Assembly (NCBI GenBank): GCA_020846745.1
Contig: JADLDI010000077.1
Coordinates: 61,674-125,673 of the forward strand
DNA: 64,000 nt
From: Bryobacterales bacterium
GTDB lineage: Bacteria; Acidobacteriota; Terriglobia; Bryobacterales; Bryobacteraceae
Direction: 5' to 3'
Numbering within the stretch: position 1 is the stretch's first letter; each line of letters opens with the position of its first letter. Below are positions 54,558 through 63,454 of the stretch, piece by piece. A program made the position numbers and the translations under genes. Below the pieces are notes generated by a model. It saw nothing but the letters and a program-made list of their open reading frames with translations, did no database searches and was not told the origin of the DNA.

Positions 54558-55523
54558 ATGACCCTCCAGCTTTCGCGCCGCGGATTCCTTGCCACTCTCC
54601 CCGCCGCGGCAGCCGCCGCCCCGTCCCTGCCATCGCGCCCCTTGCGCGGCATCTTTCCTATCGTCGCCACGCCGTTCACCGAATCGAAAGCGCTCGACTA
54701 CGACGACCTCGCCAAAGAGGTCGCCTTCCTCGAAAAATGCGGCGTCCACGGCATGGTCTGGCCGCAACTCGCCAGCGAGTACATGACACTTTCGAAGGAA
54801 GAGCGCATGCGCGGCATGGAGGTGATCGCCGCCGCCGCCAAAAACCGCAAAGCCAGCCTCGTCTTCGGTGTCCAGGGCGCGAGCCTCACTGCCGCCATGG
54901 AGTACCTCAAGAAAGCCGAGGACTTGAAGCCCGACGCCCTGATCGCCATTCCGCCGTCGGAAGCGAAGACCATCGACGATTACGACCGTTACTATTCCAC
55001 CCTCGCCGAATCCACCCAGCGCCCCATCTTCGTCCAAACCACCGGCGGCGCCAAAGGCATCACCCCTTCGGTCGACTTCCTCATCGCGCTCGCGAAAAAA
55101 CACCCCAACCTCGGCTACATCAAAGAGGAGGCCGAACCGGTCACCACCCGCATGATCGGCCTTGCGGAAGCTCGCCCCACCATCAAAGGCGTCTTCTCCG
55201 GCAACGCCGGCAAAGGCATGCTCTACGAGTGGCGCCTCGGTATGGACGGCACCATGCCCGGTTCGCCTTACTCCGATATCTACGTCCGGATCTGGGACGC
55301 GTGGCAGGCCGGCGATCGCGACCGTGCCCGCCTCGTCTTTTCCCAGTTACTGCTGATGATCAATCTCGATTCCGTCGTCCCCGGCGCGCGCCAGTACGTC
55401 ATGAAACGCCGTGGTGTCTTCAAAACGGCAGTTTCCCGGCGACAGCCCGTAAAACTGTCGCCGAAAGCCGTGGAAGAAATCGAGTTCTGCCTCGCCGCCC
55501 TGAAGCCTTACTTCAAAGCCTGA
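54558..55523 (+). CDS. Exported dihydrodipicolinate synthase/N-acetylneuraminate lyase-family aldolase
   Basis: 321-residue DapA-like TIM-barrel aldolase with a Tat-type leader (QLSRRGFLATLPAAAAAAPSLP). Fold markers: GIFPIVATPFTESKALDYDDL, LEKCGVHGMVWPQLASEYMTLS in the place of the usual G.GTTGE motif (so substrate contacts differ), DALIAIPPSEAK, RPIFVQTTGGAKG and the Schiff-base Lys in LGYIKEE. It probably cleaves or forms a 2-keto-3-deoxy sugar acid or related compound outside the cytoplasm. True lysine-biosynthesis DapA is cytoplasmic, so this is a catabolic paralog. It is divergent from the exported RidA gene and overlaps the PHP gene by 16 bp at the 3' end. Confidence 0.9.
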   Translation: MTLQLSRRGFLATLPAAAAAAPSLPSRPLRGIFPIVATPFTESKALDYDDLAKEVAFLEKCGVHGMVWPQLASEYMTLSKEERMRGMEVIAAAAKNRKASLVFGVQGASLTAAMEYLKKAEDLKPDALIAIPPSEAKTIDDYDRYYSTLAESTQRPIFVQTTGGAKGITPSVDFLIALAKKHPNLGYIKEEAEPVTTRMIGLAEARPTIKGVFSGNAGKGMLYEWRLGMDGTMPGSPYSDIYVRIWDAWQAGDRDRARLVFSQLLLMINLDSVVPGARQYVMKRRGVFKTAVSRRQPVKLSPKAVEEIEFCLAALKPYFKA

Positions 55524-57994
55524 TAGATCCGCGTTGCTTCGTCGAACTGCGCAAACACGTGCTGCTTTTCTTTCTCGCTGCGCCACCACAGCCACTGATC
55601 CGCCATCGACTTTAACTTCGCCACCCACTTCACAAAGTATTCCGCCGATTCCGGATTGCGTATCTTCCCGTCGCCCACATACACCCGAATCGCATTAGTC
55701 AGCGCCTGCGGATACACCGCATCCAGCCACTTATACGGATCGCCCTCCGCATACAGCGCATACCAACCGCTCTCCGTAACTGGAATCGACTCCTCCAGCC
55801 CCGGCTCAGGAACCGTCTTCCACTCCTTGCCGTTCCTTAGAATCACCAGTTTCTTCAGCGGTGCAATCGAATAAGCTCGCGCATTGATCTTAATCGACCC
55901 GCCCGATGCCGGCAGCTTGATATCTTCGCCCGGAATCTTGCCGTCAATCGTAAACCGCAACAGCGGACCCGTCGTAAAGAATGTGTTGCCTTTCTTGATC
56001 CCTTCCAACCACGGCTCCACCTTTAATCCACCGCTATGGATGTAAGTCCGCACGCTGCCCACCAGTTTTGTCCAGTGCAGCGAAGAAATTGAATCCTCGC
56101 CGCCGCAAGGCGCAACACGAAAATCGTTGTTCCAGGCATGCATAATCACACCCAAGCTGGCCTTGCCCGAAGCGGACCACTCCAAACAATCGAACGTCTT
56201 CAGCGCCAGGTCCACCCCGAATCCCTTGCCCACCAGCAGGTTCAACCCAAGCGGATCGCGCTCCCCCGCGAACGCGTGCACATACCCCACCGCCGCGCCC
56301 TGCGCGCGAGCCTTGCGGAACATATCCGTATTCGATGGATATAGCGAATCGACGCCCGTCCCCTCGTAACCTGTCGTGAACGGCGAAATCAAATGGTCTT
56401 TCAAGCCAAGGAAGAACAAATGCCCGTAGAACGGCGGCCGGTACTCCTGCCCAACATGCAACTTAGTCGTCAAATCGCCATAACTTGCCGGATGCTCCCC
56501 ACCGCCCTTCACAAAGTATCCGAAATCGAAAATTCGGTTGTCCTTGTTAGCGGCTTGGTCCATCACCAGGTCCATCCCCTCAGCCTTTGCCATCCGCAAC
56601 AGGTTATCCGGCGTATTCCGTAAGTTACCGGCATAGTTCATATGAACGTGCGTCGACCCCGAATACCAGCCGTCTTTCTCCCAACCCGGCAGCCGCTTCA
56701 CCTGCACTGTCAATTGCGACGTCTTCCCGGCTGTGATCGTCGTCTCGCCTTGCGCCGGAACAAACTCGAATCCCTTCACCGCCACAATCTGCAGCCGCCC
56801 CGGCGGCACGTTGAACACCTCCGCGCCCTGCGAATGGAACGTGTGCATGCCGCTATGTCCCCGCCGGCAGTAAGCCGTCGATGGCGCATAGAACTTACCA
56901 TCCCCCGTCGACATATGAATGCGCGCGGCTGTCTCCACACCCTTCTCATCCACAATCCGCAACCGCAGTGTCCCTACCGGCTGCTTCCACCGCATCTCTT
57001 TGAACTCCACCCGCTTGCGCTCGCCGCCATAAGTCTCCAGTAACCACAACCACGGCAGCCCGCCTTCGTTCCCGATATACGCGATCCACTCCCCATCCGG
57101 CGAAAACCGCGGATGAAAATGATCGTCGTTCCCGAACGTCAACTTATACGGTTGCCCGCCCTTCACCGGCAGCACATATAAGTTCGTGTACTCATCCGCC
57201 GCTCCGGCCGTCGACGAATAGACAAACCGCTTCCCGTCGATCGACACATGCGGGCGCGTCCGATACAACGTCTGCTCCGAATAGATCTTCACCGCCTCCG
57301 CCTCGCCGTTCGCCCGCGCCGGCATCCGGTACACATCGCCCGACCCCAACGGAACGTCTTTATTCGACATGAACAGCACCTCTTTGCTGTCCGCCGTCCA
57401 CGCCGGCTGCGTATGGTAATCCCACGCGCCGAAGTACAGACGGTCGCGCACATACCGGTTATCCTTCGTCAACTGCATCTCTTCGCCGTCCCACTTCCCA
57501 TCGCGAATGCCCCGCACGTAGATATTGAAGTACCCGTTCGGCCGCGTACACACATACGCGAGCTTCGTCCCATCGGGCGACCACGCCGGGTCCAGGTACA
57601 CATACTCGTCCGCAGTCAGCGCGTGCGTCTCCCCCGTCGCCACGTTCATGATTTCCAGCTGAATCGTCCGCGCGTCGTTATCCGCCGTGTAGATCAGCCA
57701 CTTCCCGTCCGGCGACCATTCCGGTGACGAATGATACTTCGCCCCATACGTCAACTGCGTCGCGATGCTCGTCGCCAGGTCCACCTTCCAAATCGAGCCG
57801 TGCATCGCAAACGCGATCGACCTCCCGTCCGGCGACCAACTGGGCCACCACGGCGTCGACGACGGTGCCGGCGGAAAGTAGTAGTTGTGCATGTACTGCC
57901 CGCCCTGGCGCGAGTTCGGATAAACCGTGCGGTAGCTTCCCATCTGGGCCGGCGCCCCTACCGCAACCAGCAACAAAACTGTAAGAGTGCGCAT
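55508..57994 (-). CDS. Secreted WD40/TolB-like propeller fused to a CehA/McbA-type PHP metallohydrolase
   Basis: 828-residue exported protein. After a signal peptide (MRTLTVLLLVAVGAPAQ), residues about 45-340 are a TolB-like propeller with repeated PSWSPDGRSIAF, PEWSPDGKWLIYT, PAWSPDGTKLAYV and PRFSPDGEWIAYI. A beta-sandwich linker (to about 460) leads into a PHP-domain metallohydrolase of the CehA/McbA type: GWYSGSTHVHMNYAG, LVMDQAANKDN, EYRPPFYGHLFFLGL and a C-terminal ILRNGKEWKTV region. Substrate unknown. It is divergent from the OPT transporter with 45 bp between starts. Confidence 0.87.
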   Translation of the reverse strand: MRTLTVLLLVAVGAPAQMGSYRTVYPNSRQGGQYMHNYYFPPAPSSTPWWPSWSPDGRSIAFAMHGSIWKVDLATSIATQLTYGAKYHSSPEWSPDGKWLIYTADNDARTIQLEIMNVATGETHALTADEYVYLDPAWSPDGTKLAYVCTRPNGYFNIYVRGIRDGKWDGEEMQLTKDNRYVRDRLYFGAWDYHTQPAWTADSKEVLFMSNKDVPLGSGDVYRMPARANGEAEAVKIYSEQTLYRTRPHVSIDGKRFVYSSTAGAADEYTNLYVLPVKGGQPYKLTFGNDDHFHPRFSPDGEWIAYIGNEGGLPWLWLLETYGGERKRVEFKEMRWKQPVGTLRLRIVDEKGVETAARIHMSTGDGKFYAPSTAYCRRGHSGMHTFHSQGAEVFNVPPGRLQIVAVKGFEFVPAQGETTITAGKTSQLTVQVKRLPGWEKDGWYSGSTHVHMNYAGNLRNTPDNLLRMAKAEGMDLVMDQAANKDNRIFDFGYFVKGGGEHPASYGDLTTKLHVGQEYRPPFYGHLFFLGLKDHLISPFTTGYEGTGVDSLYPSNTDMFRKARAQGAAVGYVHAFAGERDPLGLNLLVGKGFGVDLALKTFDCLEWSASGKASLGVIMHAWNNDFRVAPCGGEDSISSLHWTKLVGSVRTYIHSGGLKVEPWLEGIKKGNTFFTTGPLLRFTIDGKIPGEDIKLPASGGSIKINARAYSIAPLKKLVILRNGKEWKTVPEPGLEESIPVTESGWYALYAEGDPYKWLDAVYPQALTNAIRVYVGDGKIRNPESAEYFVKWVAKLKSMADQWLWWRSEKEKQHVFAQFDEATRIYQALK

Positions 57995-58039
57995 TCTGGG
58001 AAATCATACATCGAACCGGGCGTCTGCTAACATCCGCTC

Positions 58040-60001
58040 ATGAATCGTTCTGTTGAACCCGCTGAACTCACCGTCAAAGCGGTGGGACTCGGGCTCTTCC
58101 TGGCCTTCGTCTTCGGCGCGGCCAATGCCTACCTGGGCATGCGTGCGGGCCAAACCGTCAGCGCCACCATCCCCGCCGCTGTTATCGCCATGGCGCTCTT
58201 TCGCCTCCCGAAATTTCGCGGAACGCTCCAGGAACAGAACATCTCCCGCACCGCTGCCAGCGTCGGCGAAGCGCTCGTCGCCGGAGCCATCTTCACCATC
58301 CCGTCGTTCATGCTGGCCGACGTCGATGGCTCGCGTATCTGGACCGATCTCCGCTCCCACTACTGGGAAGCTACCGTCATCCTGCTCGCCGGCGGCCTCA
58401 TCGGAACGTTCTTCATCATCCTGCTCCGCCGCGCGCTCGTCGTGGAAGCCAACCTCCCGTGGCCCGAAGGTGTCGCCTGCTACGAAATCACCCGCGCCGG
58501 TGAAGAAGCCACCGACGCCCCGCGCTACGTCTTCGGCGCCATGGGACTCGGCGGACTCATCCAAATCCTCCGCAGCGACAAAGGCCTCCGCATCTTCCGC
58601 GATTATGTCGAAGGCTTCTGGCAATTCCCACCCTCCGTGCTCCGCCACTTCAACTTCGAACGCGAACCCATCGGCGAAGTCCGCCAACTCGGCGGCGTTC
58701 CGTGGTCCACGCCCGCTCTTTCGCCCGCCCTCATCGGCATCGGCTACATCATCGGTCCGCGACTCGCCTCCATCAACGTCGCCGGCGGCATCGTCGCCTG
58801 GTGGGTACTCATCCCGCTGCTCATGTTCTTCGATCCCGACCTCCCTCGCCGCATCGGCAACGCCACGCCCGACGTTCAGGCCTTCACCCTCTGGTACAAC
58901 GTCGTCCGTCCCATCGCTGTCGGCGCAATGCTGGTTGCCGCCGCCAACACCATGATCGGCATGCGCCACTCCATTCGCGATTCCATCAAAGGCGCCCTCG
59001 AAGCCTCCGGCCGCACCCACCTCGACGCCGCTGCCGCGGACCGTACCGATCGCGACCTGCCCTTGAAATGGATACTCGGCGCAACCCTCGTCCTGCTCAT
59101 CCCCATCGCCATCATCTATCACTACTTCACCGGCTCGTGGTCCGCCGCCATCGTCGCCGCGATCGTCATGTCCGTCACCGGGTTTCTGCTATCCGCGCTC
59201 GGCGGCTACTTAGTGGGCCTCGTCGGCGCATCCAACCAGCCGCTCTCCGGACTTACCCTCGCCGCCCTCGTCATCACAGCCTTATTACTACTTACCGTCG
59301 GAGTTAGCGGCAAAGCCGGAGTTACTGCCGTCTTGGGCGTGGCTGCCGTAGTCGCCTGCGCCACCTCCGTCTCCGGCTCCCTTATCCAGGACCTCAAGGC
59401 CGGCCACCTCCTCGGCGGCACCCCCTGGAAAATGCAGGTGGTCGAAATTGCCGCCGTCGTTCTCCTTTCGTTCTTCCTCATGGCCCCCATCATCGTCTTG
59501 CATGAAGCCAGCGCCGGCGGTATCGGCGGCCGCGAACTCCCCGCCCCGCAAGCCGGACTCATGGCCCAACTTGCCAAAGGCATCGTCGGCGGACAGATGG
59601 CTTGGGGACTCATCGCCATCGGCGCAGCCCTCGGCGTCATGCTCCTCCTCTGCGATGCCAAAGCTCCCATGCTGATCGCCGTCGGCATGTATCTCCCGTT
59701 CGACACCAGTTCCGCCATCTTTCTCGGCGGTGTAATCCGTGCCATAGCCGACCGTTTTGGCGCCGACGAAGAGCGCGGCACCTTACTCGCCAGTGGACTC
59801 GTTGCCGGCGAAGCCATCGTCGGCATCCTGCTCGCCGTCACCTTCGTCGCCGGCATTCCATCCTTCACCCGCGTCCTCACCGGCGCGGACACTCTCGGTT
59901 TCTACGAAGGTTGGGGCTCGTGGCTCTCCCTGATCGGCTTCGCGGCCCTCGCGTTCACCCTCATCCGCATACCGCGCAAACCCGCGCGGCCGGCACACTG
60001 A
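58040..60001 (+). CDS. OPT-family oligopeptide transporter
   Basis: 653-residue inner-membrane transporter with about 14-16 hydrophobic helices. OPT signatures: LTVKAVGLGLFLAFVFGAANAYLGMRAGQTVSATIPAAVIA at the N-terminus, RTAASVGEALVAGAIFTIPSF, LPWPEGVACYEI and SGSLIQDLKAGHLLGGTPWKMQ in the middle, and FDTSSAIFLGGVIRAIADRF near the end. OPT proteins import short peptides or iron chelates; in this protease-rich setting peptide uptake is plausible. It begins a run with the TolB-like and sialidase-like genes (10-bp gap, then ATGA overlap). Confidence 0.93.
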   Translation: MNRSVEPAELTVKAVGLGLFLAFVFGAANAYLGMRAGQTVSATIPAAVIAMALFRLPKFRGTLQEQNISRTAASVGEALVAGAIFTIPSFMLADVDGSRIWTDLRSHYWEATVILLAGGLIGTFFIILLRRALVVEANLPWPEGVACYEITRAGEEATDAPRYVFGAMGLGGLIQILRSDKGLRIFRDYVEGFWQFPPSVLRHFNFEREPIGEVRQLGGVPWSTPALSPALIGIGYIIGPRLASINVAGGIVAWWVLIPLLMFFDPDLPRRIGNATPDVQAFTLWYNVVRPIAVGAMLVAAANTMIGMRHSIRDSIKGALEASGRTHLDAAAADRTDRDLPLKWILGATLVLLIPIAIIYHYFTGSWSAAIVAAIVMSVTGFLLSALGGYLVGLVGASNQPLSGLTLAALVITALLLLTVGVSGKAGVTAVLGVAAVVACATSVSGSLIQDLKAGHLLGGTPWKMQVVEIAAVVLLSFFLMAPIIVLHEASAGGIGGRELPAPQAGLMAQLAKGIVGGQMAWGLIAIGAALGVMLLLCDAKAPMLIAVGMYLPFDTSSAIFLGGVIRAIADRFGADEERGTLLASGLVAGEAIVGILLAVTFVAGIPSFTRVLTGADTLGFYEGWGSWLSLIGFAALAFTLIRIPRKPARPAH

Positions 60002-60011
60002 TAAAATCCCA

Positions 60012-61751
60012 GTGTTGCTGCTCCCAACTTTATTACTCGCCTTTGCCGCCACGGCCCCAACCCAACTCGTCGGTGAACCGGGGCTCCACATGCAGCCCTC
60101 CGTCTCCGCCGACGGTCAGACCATCGTCTATGCATCCGACCGCGGTGACTCGCCCTACCTGCAACTGTGGATTCGAACCCTGCCCGACGGTGAGCCTCGC
60201 CGCCTAACCTCCGGCACAGCCGACTCCTACCAGCCTTCCATCTCGCCTGACGGTCACACCGTTGCCTATCGCTCCGACGCCAAAGGCGGCGGCATCTTCC
60301 TTCAAAAGGTGCAGGGCGGAACCCCGAAACTCGTCGCCCAGGGCGGCCATCATCCGCGCTACTCCCCCGGCGGACAGCGCATCACCTTCCTTAAAGACCC
60401 CGGCCGCCTGTTCGTCATGGACGCCGCCAGTGGCCTCTCACAACCCTTCCGAACCCAGTTCGCCTCGATCTCCGACGCCATCTGGTCCCCCGATAACAAC
60501 ACCCTTCTGATCTCCGGCTGCCTCACCAACGATGCCGCCTCCTGCGACTGGTTCATCACTTCGAGCGAAGCCACTGATCCGCCAATCAACATCCACACAG
60601 CCGACCTCTTCAAGCAGGCTCACGTCGGCGGCCAAGCCACCCCCAACCTCTGGCTGCCCGATTCAAACCGCATCGTCTTCACCGTGGTCTCCCCCGCCAC
60701 CGGCGCCGCACGCCTCTGGACCATCCAAGTCGCCCCCAACCCGTGGCACGTCGACGGCAGGCCCGAGCGCTTCGTCACCGGCGAAACGGACCAGCGCTGG
60801 CCCACCGCCTCCGCCAAAGGTCCGGTCGTCTATACCTCACGCACGGAAAACGTCGACCTTTATGTCAAGCCCATTGATTCCAACCATGCGCGCTCCAAAG
60901 GTGCACTAACCCGCGTTACTAACGACCCTTCAATCGACCAGCGCCCCTCTATCTCAGAGAACGGCAAGCGCATCGCCTGGGAAACCTCCCGTGGCGGCAA
61001 CTTCGAAGTCTGGGTCAAAGACCTCGATAAGAACGAGGAGCACGCCATCACCAGCGGTCCCCTCCGCGAACACATGCCCGCCATCTGTCGCGACGGTTCG
61101 AAGCTGGTCTACGACGCGCACGACGGCGACAAAGTAACCGTGTTTCTGTCTGACTTCGCCGGTGGCTCGCCCACCATGGTCGTCGAAGAAAACGTTGGCC
61201 AGGGCTCGTTCCAGTTCACCCCCAAAGCCGATGCCGTCCTATACTTCCATCGCGCCCCCCCCGGCACCGTCGGCTTGCTAGACTTATCCACAAAACAGCG
61301 CACCCCCCTCCTGCAGCATCCCAAGCTGAACCTCTCTCTCGCCGACGCCCGCCTTTCGCCCGACGCTAAGTGGATCGTCTTCACCGTACCGGTCGGGCCG
61401 CATAAGTCCCGCCTGGCCGTCGCCCCGGTAACAAAAGAAGTCCAATCTGACGACAAACTCTGGACTTACCTCCATCCGCAGACTTACAACGCCTATCAAC
61501 CCGAATGGTCGCCGGATGGCCGCTTCCTTTATTACCTCTCCGACATGAGCGGCAAACTCGCCATCTTCGCCATGCCCATGAACGAGAAGAAGCAACCCGC
61601 GGGATCGCCCCGCCCCATCCACGAGTTCCGCAGCCGGCGCCTTACCATCAACGAAATGCGCCCCCGCGACATCGGCCTCGCCGTCGCCAAAGATAAGTTA
61701 GCGCTCGGCGTCGCTAGTTACTCGGGTACCTTATGGTCCGTCGCGCCATGA
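60012..61751 (+). CDS. Secreted TolB-like beta-propeller protein
   Basis: 579 residues starting at GTG 60012 with signal peptide (LLLPTLLLAFAATAPTQ). At least seven WD40-like/PD40 blades are visible: QPSVSADGQTIVYASDRGDS, QPSISPDGHTVAYRSDAKG, RPSISENGKRIAWETSRGG, ARLSPDAKWIVFTV and QPEWSPDGRFLYYLSDMSG. No DPP-IV-type peptidase domain follows, so it is a stand-alone propeller, probably a periplasmic binding or scaffold protein. It lies 10 bp after the OPT transporter and overlaps the sialidase-like gene by 4 bp, so it belongs to that operon. Specific function unknown. Confidence 0.85.
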   Translation: MLLLPTLLLAFAATAPTQLVGEPGLHMQPSVSADGQTIVYASDRGDSPYLQLWIRTLPDGEPRRLTSGTADSYQPSISPDGHTVAYRSDAKGGGIFLQKVQGGTPKLVAQGGHHPRYSPGGQRITFLKDPGRLFVMDAASGLSQPFRTQFASISDAIWSPDNNTLLISGCLTNDAASCDWFITSSEATDPPINIHTADLFKQAHVGGQATPNLWLPDSNRIVFTVVSPATGAARLWTIQVAPNPWHVDGRPERFVTGETDQRWPTASAKGPVVYTSRTENVDLYVKPIDSNHARSKGALTRVTNDPSIDQRPSISENGKRIAWETSRGGNFEVWVKDLDKNEEHAITSGPLREHMPAICRDGSKLVYDAHDGDKVTVFLSDFAGGSPTMVVEENVGQGSFQFTPKADAVLYFHRAPPGTVGLLDLSTKQRTPLLQHPKLNLSLADARLSPDAKWIVFTVPVGPHKSRLAVAPVTKEVQSDDKLWTYLHPQTYNAYQPEWSPDGRFLYYLSDMSGKLAIFAMPMNEKKQPAGSPRPIHEFRSRRLTINEMRPRDIGLAVAKDKLALGVASYSGTLWSVAP

Positions 61752-62953
61752 AACTCCTGCTCTCCGCCATCGCTGCATCCCTCGCCCTGGCGCAATCGCC
61801 GGATTATACAATCCAGCTCGACCGTGTACGCTCCGGCTACGACGGCACGATGTGTTGGGTGCACGCTCGCGCTGGGGCGATTCCCGGACCAACGCCGTCC
61901 ATCGTCCTGACGATGCAGAAACTGCTCCTCACCGGGTCGGACGTGTTCTACGCGCTTAACGAGATGCGCACCGACGATCTGGGACGCACCTGGCGCGGTC
62001 CCACCGAACATACAGAAACCCTCGGGCGGCGCGATGAATCCGACGGATTCGTGGTCGCCGCCAGCGACTTCTGGCCCAAGTGGCATGCTCAATCGGGTAA
62101 GTTACTCGGCATCGGCCACACGGTTCGGTATAAGAACAATGCCGTCGCCCACGGCGCTCCTCGTCAAACAACCTTCTCGGTTTACGACCCTAAGTCCGCC
62201 ACCTGGACACCTTGGCGCACAATGGCCATGCCGGATGACCCGCGCTTCTACAATGCCGGAGCCGGGTCAGTCCAGCGTGTCGATCTGCCGAACGGCGATA
62301 TCCTGCTGCCCATCTACTACGGCGGCAAAGGTGAAAAGTTTTACAAAGTGTCGGTCGTCCGCTGCGGCTTCGACGGGCGTGATCTCAAGTTCAAAGAGAT
62401 CGGGAACGAACTCGCCGTCAACGACAAGCGCGGACTGGCGGAGCCCTCAATTGCGAAGTTCGGCAATCGATACTTTCTGACCATCCGCCACGATGACCGC
62501 GGCTACGTCGCCACAAGCAACGACGGTCTGCAATTCTCCGAACCGCAACCGTGGCTGTTCGATGACGGCTCCGACCTCGGCAACTACAACACCCAACAGC
62601 ACTGGGTGTCCCACTCGGGCGGGCTCTACCTGGTCTACACCCGCAGGGCTGCCAACAACGCTCACGTCGCCCGTCACCGGGCGCCACTATTCATCGCCCG
62701 CGTCGATCCCAAGACCCTCCGTGTAATCCGAAAAACAGAACAGGTGCTGGTACCCGAGCGTGGCGCCCGCCTCGGCAATTTCGGTGTCACAGAGGTCAAT
62801 GCCAACGAAAGCTGGGTTACCGTTACGGAGTGGATGCAAACCTGGGGTCCCAACTTCGTCATGAAACCCGACAACCCCTACGGCTCGGATAATACTCTTT
62901 ATGCCGCCAGGATCGTTTGGAAACAGCCCAACCGGGAATGGAACCGCCACTGA
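61748..62953 (+). CDS. Secreted sialidase/BNR-fold glycoside hydrolase-like protein
   Basis: About 401 residues; ATG 61748 is preferred to the upstream 61733 because it forms an ATGA overlap with the previous stop and starts a signal peptide (MKLLLSAIAASLALAQ). It has the six-bladed sialidase-type pattern: NEMRTDDLGRTWRGP (Asp-box-like S/T-x-D-x-G-x-T-W), GDILLPIYYGG, GLAEPSIAKFGNRYFLTIRHDDRGYVATSNDGLQFSEP. Arg triads cannot be placed with confidence, so sialidase activity is not claimed. It ends the OPT-propeller-sialidase operon. Confidence 0.8.
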   Translation: MKLLLSAIAASLALAQSPDYTIQLDRVRSGYDGTMCWVHARAGAIPGPTPSIVLTMQKLLLTGSDVFYALNEMRTDDLGRTWRGPTEHTETLGRRDESDGFVVAASDFWPKWHAQSGKLLGIGHTVRYKNNAVAHGAPRQTTFSVYDPKSATWTPWRTMAMPDDPRFYNAGAGSVQRVDLPNGDILLPIYYGGKGEKFYKVSVVRCGFDGRDLKFKEIGNELAVNDKRGLAEPSIAKFGNRYFLTIRHDDRGYVATSNDGLQFSEPQPWLFDDGSDLGNYNTQQHWVSHSGGLYLVYTRRAANNAHVARHRAPLFIARVDPKTLRVIRKTEQVLVPERGARLGNFGVTEVNANESWVTVTEWMQTWGPNFVMKPDNPYGSDNTLYAARIVWKQPNREWNRH

Positions 62954-62969
62954 AACTCAGACCGCCGGT

Positions 62970-63203
62970 TCATTCGCTATCTTCCGTGGCAGTTGTTGGT
63001 TTTCGCTTCCGCGTGTGCTCCCGCGGCGAGTATTGCAACTTCTCCTCCCAATCTCGGACAGTACGTGACTTTACGCCGATTGCTTCCGGCGCGCGTGTCC
63101 GATAGTCCTCCCCGAACTTCTGATATAAACGTTGCAGAGTCCATCGTCGCAAGTCATCGTAACCCGCGTCGGATTGCCGTTCCCTGAATTCGTTTGCTCG
63201 CAC
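62970..63203 (-). CDS. Small hypothetical protein (77 aa) with strong ribosome binding site
   Basis: 77-residue charged protein starting at GTG 63203. The sequence agaggagga lies at the ideal distance (7 bases) upstream, which is rare in this window and the main argument for a real gene. The protein is rich in Arg, Glu, Lys, Tyr and Thr (RRWTLQRLYQKFGEDYRTRAPEAIGVKSRTVRDWEEKLQYS), with an RTVRDWEEK segment like the recognition helix of a small DNA-binding protein, and a basic tail. No signal peptide. The 251 bp upstream hold no clear gene. Function unknown; it could be a small regulator or a remnant of a mobile-element gene. Confidence 0.5.
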   Translation of the reverse strand: MRANEFRERQSDAGYDDLRRWTLQRLYQKFGEDYRTRAPEAIGVKSRTVRDWEEKLQYSPREHTRKRKPTTATEDSE

Positions 63204-63210
63204 GACGAAG

Positions 63211-63219
63211 TCCTCCTCT
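63211..63219 (-). promoter_or_regulatory. Strong ribosome binding site for the 77-aa ORF
   Basis: On the minus strand this reads agaggagga, 7 bases before the GTG at 63203. It is the closest match to the 16S 3' end seen beside any ORF in the window and decides the start of the small ORF. Nothing else is inferred. Confidence 0.6.
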
Positions 63220-63454
63220 AGCTAGCCTGTGACTCTTTCGTCGGAACAACTCCCCGCCCGCGATTCTGCGCCGCCTTCCGACTCCGCCAAACGATTGCAA
63301 ACAAGCACGATCCACGTCAACGAGCCGCGATCCGTTCCCCAAGGTTCGGTACAACCATTGCAACCAGCATCGCTTCCAACCGCTGCCTCCCGAAACGGAG
63401 GGGGAGCGTCAGCAACCCGGCCGGCGCACGCAATCCCCCGAGGCGCAAGCTTGA

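Noticed and set aside
58004-59122. 372-aa minus-strand ORF opposite the OPT transporter
   Set aside because: Repetitive Asp/Gly/Glu composition typical of antisense to a membrane-protein gene; the OPT frame is clear.
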